Part shown: piece after piece, positions 1-6,187 of the stretch
Numbering within the stretch: the stretch's first letter is position 1
Layout of the letters: every line of letters begins with the position of its first letter
Source: Bacteroidales bacterium
GTDB taxonomy: Bacteria > Bacteroidota > Bacteroidia > Bacteroidales > UBA10428
Reading direction: 5' to 3'
Assembly: GCA_030626465.1 (NCBI GenBank)
Contig: DAOUOU010000048.1
Location: 1 to 15,738 of the forward strand
Length of the DNA stretch: 15,738 nt
The notes under the pieces: generated by a model
Told to the model about the DNA's origin: nothing
Databases searched by the model: none
The model's input: only the letters and a program-made list of their open reading frames with translations
Program-made: the position numbers and the translations under genes

Positions 1-303
1 ACCATCTTCCAGTTGGATCATGTAAATGGAAAAGTTCCTGAGATTATACTTCGTAAGTAAATTACGAACTCCAGATGTTGAGTCTGCATGTAATACCAGG
101 TATTCGTCAACACGATCAGCCTTGATTTTTATAACCATACCAACCCGTTTCACCTTATTGTGAAATGCAATTTCAATACTTTCTGTGCCCTTTGGATTCT
201 GAGGGTGGGTAACATTTTGGCAAGAATAAAAAGAAATTGTAATCAAAAAAAACATGAAAACAACATGTACCCGGGTTGATAGAATTCTGTTGCTGTTCTT
301 CAT
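1..303 (-). CDS. Truncated lipoprotein with L-rhamnose mutarotase-like (DUF718/RhaM) domain
   Basis: The first 101 codons are in the window; the 3' end lies beyond the left edge. The N terminus is basic (MKNSNR), followed by a hydrophobic stretch ending FYSCQN, which reads as a lipoprotein signal with the Cys near residue 33. After that comes KRVGMVIKIKADRVDEYL, VLHADSTSG and a NFSIYMIQLEDG segment. This matches the layout of RhaM-type mutarotases, where a His shortly after an EY pair is the catalytic acid/base and an IY strand follows. The usual WPE after that His is replaced by STSGV, so activity is uncertain. RhaM is normally cytoplasmic, whereas this copy would be anchored in the envelope. 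Its ATG lies one base after the TGA of the upstream gene (TGAGATG), suggesting translational coupling. A fusion to another domain beyond the edge is possible. Confidence 0.7.
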   Translation of the reverse strand, partial: MKNSNRILSTRVHVVFMFFLITISFYSCQNVTHPQNPKGTESIEIAFHNKVKRVGMVIKIKADRVDEYLVLHADSTSGVRNLLTKYNLRNFSIYMIQLEDG

Positions 304-304
304 C

Positions 305-2431
305 TCATTTCAAGTTTATTGTAGTCTCAGAAAATGATTTAACCTTAATCCAGACAATCAACTGCATCGATCCGTCGATAGTGTATTCGATTCCATATCG
401 AAAATCCTGGCCTTGTGAGACTGGTTCGCCGTTCAATACTAATTCAGGTTCACCTCCGGGCCAATTATTTATCACCAAAGCCGGATTCAATAAAGGATTC
501 TCTCTGGTGGCGTTAAATGTGAACTTAAGATTTTTATCATTCGCCACTGACTCTAGAATATAAGCTTTTTCCGTATAGTCAAATCCTTTGGAAACGCAAT
601 TCTTCGAGTTCATTGTCAGTTTAGGAGAATTGTTCCAGTACATGGCCAGATCCACCAGCTCTGCATCCGGTTGATTGGTCATTCCATACAATGCTGCATC
701 ACCATTTGGGTCGCCCCAACTTAAGGAAGAATGGGCAGCACGGTCAGGAGCAAAGGCACTACGTCCATCGGAGATGATTTGTGCAACGGGCCAATGGTTC
801 CACCAGGGAAAATGGGAATACTCAGGTCTTACTTCTAAATTGAATACCTCAAAACCTCCACCTTCTCTAAAAACCAGGAAAGGTTTATATTCTGATTTTA
901 AATTTACTAATTGAATAATTGCATCTTCAAGGTCGAAAACGGGGTATCCTTCTTCCCAGGAGTAGCTTTTACTTTCACCCTTCAAATTGAAAAGAGTACA
1001 AGCTTCTAACTCAATATTATCTTCGGGTCGGGTGCCAGGTTCATTCAATAGTATGGTTTCCTGCCAACCTCCCACACCGGGTAGTACTTTGCGAATACAG
1101 GTACCATCGGGATAGATATAATACATTTCATTGCCCCATTCACCAAAACCTGTCTCATTCGGTAAATCCTGTTGACGAAATTTAACATCCATCTGTAAAT
1201 AACGCCAGTTTATTACCACCCTGGCATCATTATTTTCTATTATGGCTACGCGTGTACTTCTGCACTGTACATCCGACATGTGCTCAATACAGCCGGTAGG
1301 CATTTCATCCCTCGATCCATCACCCAGGAACCAGTTGTTACCTGTCTCACGGCTTTGATCGGCCATCCATTTTCCATTTTCGGTTACCCAGCAGGGACTA
1401 TAACGTGTCCCACGCCAGAACATGAGCTTAATAGGATGCTCATCAAACTGTACAACCACATCCAAATCCTCCCCTGCAGGCCAAATTGCATCCCATTCGG
1501 GATAATAGCTTAACCGGGTATAATTTGCTCCAAACCTTCCGGAAGGGGGTACAGTTGGGAATTTTCGATCAGCAAAGTCGGGTTTTGTCAGTGGTTTTAC
1601 TTTCTGAAATTTTTCCAGGATCTCTTTTTCTGATAGTTCCCTGTTATACATTTTCACCTCATCAAGTATTCCATCCAGAGTATACCTTGATGGATAGGTA
1701 GCCCAATCTCTAATTGGATCAGTTGGAGGTAAGTCAACTCGATTTTTACCCAATCGGAATCCTTGTTCAAGGTTGCTGTAAATAATACCATAATCAAATT
1801 GGAAATCGTTGTAGCTTCCTGCCAATTCTCCATTGATATATATTCTTAAACCATTTTGTATGCTGTAAGTTCCTGCAACATGATACCACTTTTTTAAATC
1901 CAGTCCATGTTTGTACCCTGGACTGAGTTTTGAATTACATTCGTGCCACACAGAAGTAGCATCAGACATATGAAAACCTAATCTGCCGTGAGAATCGATG
2001 CCAAAGTAAAAACCTGTTATTTTATATTTACCTATGGTAATAATCGGGGCCCAGTTCCAGGGGTAAGCTCCAAGTGATACCCATGCTTCAATGCTTATCG
2101 CGTCAGGAATTGGAAATTCTTTCTCTTCATCTTCGTCCTCTTCAAAATCCTTGAATATATTTCCTTCAACATAAGATGAAAAGCCATCGAATTTCATGGC
2201 ATTTCCTTCGACCCCATTAACATACTTAGCAAGTCCGTATATATGAAAGTGTGTACTGGTTATTTCTTCTGAAGTTGTTGTAGCTTCAATTTCCCCATAA
2301 ATTTCTTCCTCTGTTTTGAATTGCGGTATTTCCTTTTTATCATCAAAACTTAAATGTAGCATCAGGTCCTTATCCTGCCCATAGGAAAGTGTTGTGCAAA
2401 GAACAACCGTTATTAATATACAAATTCTCAT
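305..2431 (-). CDS. Secreted LamG-domain protein with shared C-terminal domain, copy A (708 aa)
   Basis: The protein has a signal peptide (residues 1 to about 18, ending LSYG before QD). A LamG/concanavalin-like domain follows at about 22-275, supported by KFDGFSSYVEG, SIEAWVSLGAYPW, YHVAGTYS, IYINGELAG and LDGILDEVKMYNRELSEKE. An acidic loop lies near residues 94-105. The C-terminal domain, about 298-708, is shared with the 805- and 873-aa neighbours. Its motifs are WRGTRYSPCWVTENG (339-353), CIEHMSDVQCR (381-391), ENNDARVVINWRY (399-411), YYIYPDG (437-443), NEPGTRPEDNIE (463-474), NHWPV (545-549), SDGR (554-557) and HSSL (567-570). HWRY of the other copies reads NWRY here. I cannot name the C-terminal domain. 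Its secretion, carbohydrate-binding-type partner domain and sugar-catabolic neighbours suggest a polysaccharide lyase or other glycan-active enzyme. A PL40-type ulvan lyase is one unverified idea. Confidence 0.85.
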   Translation of the reverse strand: MRICILITVVLCTTLSYGQDKDLMLHLSFDDKKEIPQFKTEEEIYGEIEATTTSEEITSTHFHIYGLAKYVNGVEGNAMKFDGFSSYVEGNIFKDFEEDEDEEKEFPIPDAISIEAWVSLGAYPWNWAPIITIGKYKITGFYFGIDSHGRLGFHMSDATSVWHECNSKLSPGYKHGLDLKKWYHVAGTYSIQNGLRIYINGELAGSYNDFQFDYGIIYSNLEQGFRLGKNRVDLPPTDPIRDWATYPSRYTLDGILDEVKMYNRELSEKEILEKFQKVKPLTKPDFADRKFPTVPPSGRFGANYTRLSYYPEWDAIWPAGEDLDVVVQFDEHPIKLMFWRGTRYSPCWVTENGKWMADQSRETGNNWFLGDGSRDEMPTGCIEHMSDVQCRSTRVAIIENNDARVVINWRYLQMDVKFRQQDLPNETGFGEWGNEMYYIYPDGTCIRKVLPGVGGWQETILLNEPGTRPEDNIELEACTLFNLKGESKSYSWEEGYPVFDLEDAIIQLVNLKSEYKPFLVFREGGGFEVFNLEVRPEYSHFPWWNHWPVAQIISDGRSAFAPDRAAHSSLSWGDPNGDAALYGMTNQPDAELVDLAMYWNNSPKLTMNSKNCVSKGFDYTEKAYILESVANDKNLKFTFNATRENPLLNPALVINNWPGGEPELVLNGEPVSQGQDFRYGIEYTIDGSMQLIVWIKVKSFSETTINLK

Positions 2432-2527
2432 TTTGCAAAGGTATTTGGTGAATATGGTTCTTTTGAATGCATAATATTGTGAAATAGAGATAAAAACCTT
2501 GTATTTTTCAGCGTTTATCTATAAGTA

Positions 2528-3607
2528 TTATGGGTTGGTAAGTTCCGGGCGTTTGCCTTCTTTGATCCAAAGAAGTAGCTGGTCGAAGTAGTGAGCATGC
2601 TCCTCAAGTGTAAAATTGCAGTGTCCGTCCCGAACTACATATTGTTGAGCATACAAGTGGCTGGTATGTTTAATTTCTGTCAGCTCTTCATAATATTTAT
2701 AATTAAACACCGGTACCAATTCATCATAAGTTGTATGTAATGTTATCACAGGATCCAGTATCTCACCTGTAGGTGTATAGTACTGCAAATAATATTCTTT
2801 CGCTGCCGGATCTGCCTCGTAACGCAATATTTCCTTGTTTAGCAAGCTGTCTTTATCACCAAAACCACAGTAAATCGTTTGAACATTACCTGCAGGTAAG
2901 CCTCCTAACCAACCTATACATTCCTTGAAAACATACTGATAGAAATCAATAACTTCGGCTAGTTCAGCTTCTTTAATCCAGAAATGTTCTGCAAACAGCC
3001 TTGCTAATTCCGGCTTTTGACTAATAGTTTTCTGAATTGATTCAGATTCAATATAATCATCTCCATTCACGATTTTTCCATCATTTTCACCAAACAAATA
3101 ATCATAGCAAACCAGCATATCCAGATCATATTTCAATAAGGAATATAAGGGAGCCAACCAGCCGCATAGGGGCATGGCGCCATCGTATTCAGCCGAAAAT
3201 TTCTCGATAGTTGCCAGTGCGATTATTCCACCCATTGAATGTCCTGTGATAATGCAAATATCAGGCTTGCCATACTTTAATTCAAAGTAGGACCTGAGGG
3301 CCTCGGTATCTTCAATACCATCTTTTATAATAAGCCCCTGTCTTTTATAGGCCGATGCGGCAAAAGCAAATCCCCTGGAGGTGAAAATCTCCATAAATTC
3401 GTCTACTTCTTCGGTGAATTCCTCGGTTTCCTCACCTATTTCCTCATATCCATGCGCGTACATAACCAATCCTTTATTCCAGTTTTCAGGGATGTAGATC
3501 TTGTATTTTGCAGAGTTAATTTCACCTATGTCAAAGCTCTGAGAAAAACCTGTTACCGGTATCAATAGGATTAAGCTGATTATTGAAAGCATTCTGAATT
3601 TGTTCAT
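2528..3607 (-). CDS. Secreted alpha/beta hydrolase (esterase/peptidase-like)
   Basis: I chose the ATG at 3607 (MNKFRML, 359 aa) over an in-frame TTG two codons upstream. A signal peptide is clear (LSIISLILLIPVTGFS, cleavage before QSF). The alpha/beta-hydrolase fold shows as YAHGY near residue 51 (oxyanion region), the nucleophile elbow TGHSMGG with Ser124, a TTYDELVPV strand-loop with Asp295, and RDGHCNF with His329, giving a plausible complete Ser-Asp-His triad. A Glu-rich insertion follows the HGY motif (about residues 55-74) and could form a lid or bind cations. It lies between two paralogous large secreted proteins, with gaps of about 96 and 111 bases. The likely role is removal of ester groups such as acetyl or feruloyl from the polymer handled by this operon, but the substrate cannot be read from the sequence. 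Confidence 0.85.
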   Translation of the reverse strand: MNKFRMLSIISLILLIPVTGFSQSFDIGEINSAKYKIYIPENWNKGLVMYAHGYEEIGEETEEFTEEVDEFMEIFTSRGFAFAASAYKRQGLIIKDGIEDTEALRSYFELKYGKPDICIITGHSMGGIIALATIEKFSAEYDGAMPLCGWLAPLYSLLKYDLDMLVCYDYLFGENDGKIVNGDDYIESESIQKTISQKPELARLFAEHFWIKEAELAEVIDFYQYVFKECIGWLGGLPAGNVQTIYCGFGDKDSLLNKEILRYEADPAAKEYYLQYYTPTGEILDPVITLHTTYDELVPVFNYKYYEELTEIKHTSHLYAQQYVVRDGHCNFTLEEHAHYFDQLLLWIKEGKRPELTNP

Positions 3608-3616
3608 GATCAAATG

Positions 3617-3633
3617 GTATTTATAGTAAATAC
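3617..3633. repeat. Perfect 7-bp palindrome with 3-base centre upstream of the hydrolase
   Basis: The sequence GTATTTA TAG TAAATAC is a perfect inverted repeat lying nine bases upstream of the hydrolase ATG. It could be an operator half-site pair or a weak AT-rich mRNA hairpin that affects translation of the hydrolase within the operon. No T-run follows, so it is not a good terminator. A chance palindrome in AT-rich spacer cannot be excluded. Confidence 0.4.
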
Positions 3634-3718
3634 TTCAATTTTTATGGATTCGTCCCATGAGAACCTTATCCGGGATATCATTTTAGATTATTCCCTTTTG
3701 TGCATTGCAAACTTTATA

Positions 3719-6136
3719 TTACTCTATTAGCATGTTCACGGTGGATTCTGATTGCTTTTCGAGCCATATGATAAGATCGTATCCATTAAAGGTTTGATGA
3801 TATCCAATACGGTAATCTTCTGATTTTTTCATAAGTTTACCGTTCAGCGTTAAAGAAACATTTGTTTTGCCCCAATCTTTAATCACAAATGCAGGATTAA
3901 TCATAGGTGATTTTTTGCTTGCATTTATTGTAAATGATAATGGTGCCGGATTATCAGGCGTTTTACTTGTAATTATATAAGCAGCCTGTGTTGGATCGTA
4001 GCCTTCACTTGTATAGTCGATGCTATTCAAACTCAACTCAGGCGGAGAAAGCCATGATTTTGCTAACGGAACAAGATCTTCAACGACCTTATCGGTCATT
4101 CCATGAAGCATTATTTTAATAACCTTAATGCCATCTTCCTTATAAGGCTTCCATTCTGCATCGGCCATACCGGGCAGACCGATATGCCCCAGTGATGAGT
4201 GAGACGGTCTTGCAGCCGATGTGGCAATCCTTCCATCGCTGGCATCCTGCGATACCGGCCAGTGATCCCAGAAATTGAAACTGGATGTGGGAGCATGGCC
4301 AAGGTAGGAAGTAATAAGTCCGTCCTCGGTGGGTTGTGCTACCAGTGCGAAAGGTGAATATGGAGCTTTAAGATTGACTTTAAAAATGGAGGCATATTCC
4401 GGCCCCTCTTCAAATTCCGGACCACCATCCTCAGTCCAAAAATATGTTTTACTCTGCCCATGCATATTGGCCAGCGAGATAGCACCTAACTCGATATTAT
4501 CCTCAGGCATTGTTCCCGGCTGATTAATTACTATGGCTTCCTGAAATTCGGTCCAAAGGTCGGGGCGATTTGTTTGAACCGTTATTTTCCTGACCCCAAT
4601 CCCGGATGGATAGATGGTATACACTTCATCAACCCAGTCACTCCAGCCGGTAACAGGATCGGTAAAGGGATGCTCATAGTTTACATCTATAGGTGCATAA
4701 CGCCAATGGACGACAACCCTGGCATCGGTATTTTCGATAATACGTACATGGGAATATCGACACTGTTTGTCAGACATAGGTTCAACACACCCCTCGGTAT
4801 TGAGACTGTGAAACCCCCTTCGTTCAACAAATTCATTGGTGTACCAAACACCTGTTTCGGTAACCCAACACGGAATGTAACTGGTTCCTCTCCAGAAAAC
4901 AAATTTGTATCTTGCCCGATCAAAATCAACCACAACATCGGCATAATCACCTATACGCCAGTGTTTGTCCCAGTCGAGATCATACTTTAGGGTGGTATAA
5001 TAAGCTCCAAAACGACCTTTCGAATCGAGTCCGGAAGGTAAACGCAAAGGAATATTGTCAAAAAGTTCATCCAGCTGAGCTGAGGTAGTGGAAAGCTGTT
5101 CTTCATCAACGTTTCCTTCCGTTAGCAGTGAAGCCACCTCCATGGCTTTTGACTTAAATTCGGATTTATAGTCATTCCATTCTTCATCATCACTATCCCG
5201 TGCATCATCAAGATAAATGATATTGTCGAATTTACAGGTAAGGTAATACAGTTCGCGAATAATATTTACATCAACTTCATCTAAAGCAGTTTTAAAATAT
5301 TTTTCGGCATATTCAGCTATGGAAGGAATTCGTTTTATTTTCCCAATGTAATTTCCGATAAGTTTTGATTCATCGTATCCCCGAACCTGAGAATCCCAGA
5401 TACCGTCTGTTTTTTCTCTTTCAATCTGGAAAATGGAGTTGACATCGGGGAAATCGACGGCAGTTTGGTTCCAGATTTTTTCTATTTCTATTCTATAAAC
5501 ATCATTATCCGGCAGAAACGAAAAGAAATACCCCTGCGGATTACCAAGATTATTGATTTTAAGCATTACCCTATTTGTACCCTTCTTAAGCTTGAGGGGA
5601 ATAAACTCCTGATTGGGTTCCAACCCTCTATCCGCATCATTTTTGAATACTAACTCATCGTTTAACCAAAGATGCAAACCGTCATCACTACCAACATAGG
5701 CAAGAAGGTCCATATCCTTTGCCAGCTCAATCGACCTTTGCACATAGTTAACTTCGGTCGCCATACCTTCAAAAAGATGGGGTTGACCGTCTTTCCATTC
5801 AGGGCGGGCCACCCATCTCAGATCTCCGGCATAAACCTGGTCAAGATCGGTATTCTTTTCCGGGCCGAATTCCTTGTTAAACAGTTCATTTCGATCTCCG
5901 GCAAAACCACCAACCAGGTACCAATCGCCTAATTTGATCATGCTTTCATCATTAAGCATTGCATCCAGTTTCTCCCGTTCCTGATGGAATTTTTTTATTG
6001 AATTGGCAACAGTTTCCTGCCAGGTATCACTTTTTATGTAAAATGATGAATTCGTTTGAGAATGTAGGGATATGGTTAACATAGCACCCAGAGCTATAAT
6101 TCCAAGTGATTTTAATAATTGTTTTATATTGTTCAT
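3719..6136 (-). CDS. Secreted PA14-like-domain protein with shared C-terminal domain, copy B (805 aa)
   Basis: A hydrophobic N-terminal segment (LGIIALGAMLTISLHS, cleavage before QTN) indicates export. Residues about 68-210 form a beta-sandwich of the PA14-like type common in secreted glycan-active proteins: GDWYLVGGF, LRWVARPEW, NYVQRSIELA, YVGSDDGLHLWLNDELV, PLKLKKGTNRVMLKINN. A mostly helical stretch follows (about 210-365). The shared domain runs from about 373 to 805, with WRGTSYIPCWVTETG (415-429), CVEPMSDKQCR (450-460), ENTDARVVVHWRY (468-480), YTIYPSG (506-512), NQPGTMPEDNIE (538-549), DHWPVS (624-629), SDGR (633-636) and HSSL (646-649). The motif that is EHM in copies A and C is EPM here, so one conserved His is lost while the HWRY His remains. 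The function is unassigned; it may be a glycan-active enzyme acting with its two paralogues. Confidence 0.85.
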   Translation of the reverse strand: MNNIKQLLKSLGIIALGAMLTISLHSQTNSSFYIKSDTWQETVANSIKKFHQEREKLDAMLNDESMIKLGDWYLVGGFAGDRNELFNKEFGPEKNTDLDQVYAGDLRWVARPEWKDGQPHLFEGMATEVNYVQRSIELAKDMDLLAYVGSDDGLHLWLNDELVFKNDADRGLEPNQEFIPLKLKKGTNRVMLKINNLGNPQGYFFSFLPDNDVYRIEIEKIWNQTAVDFPDVNSIFQIEREKTDGIWDSQVRGYDESKLIGNYIGKIKRIPSIAEYAEKYFKTALDEVDVNIIRELYYLTCKFDNIIYLDDARDSDDEEWNDYKSEFKSKAMEVASLLTEGNVDEEQLSTTSAQLDELFDNIPLRLPSGLDSKGRFGAYYTTLKYDLDWDKHWRIGDYADVVVDFDRARYKFVFWRGTSYIPCWVTETGVWYTNEFVERRGFHSLNTEGCVEPMSDKQCRYSHVRIIENTDARVVVHWRYAPIDVNYEHPFTDPVTGWSDWVDEVYTIYPSGIGVRKITVQTNRPDLWTEFQEAIVINQPGTMPEDNIELGAISLANMHGQSKTYFWTEDGGPEFEEGPEYASIFKVNLKAPYSPFALVAQPTEDGLITSYLGHAPTSSFNFWDHWPVSQDASDGRIATSAARPSHSSLGHIGLPGMADAEWKPYKEDGIKVIKIMLHGMTDKVVEDLVPLAKSWLSPPELSLNSIDYTSEGYDPTQAAYIITSKTPDNPAPLSFTINASKKSPMINPAFVIKDWGKTNVSLTLNGKLMKKSEDYRIGYHQTFNGYDLIIWLEKQSESTVNMLIE

Positions 6137-6187
6137 ATTTTTAAGTTTCTAGTTATAGATAGTAACTAAGGCACGCGCTGCTTAATA

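Noticed and set aside
2431..2446. TACCTTTG, a perfect Bacteroidota -7 box, just upstream of copy A
   Set aside because: It ends only a few bases before the ATG and has no TTG at the right distance upstream.
4574..4990. 138-codon open frame on the plus strand opposite copy B
   Set aside because: It lies wholly antisense to the shared domain of copy B, has no recognisable domain, and similar plus-strand frames occur opposite all the large genes.
6141..6170. AGTTA/TAACT inverted repeat between copies B and C
   Set aside because: The arms are only 5 bp in AT-rich spacer with no T-run; chance is the simplest explanation.
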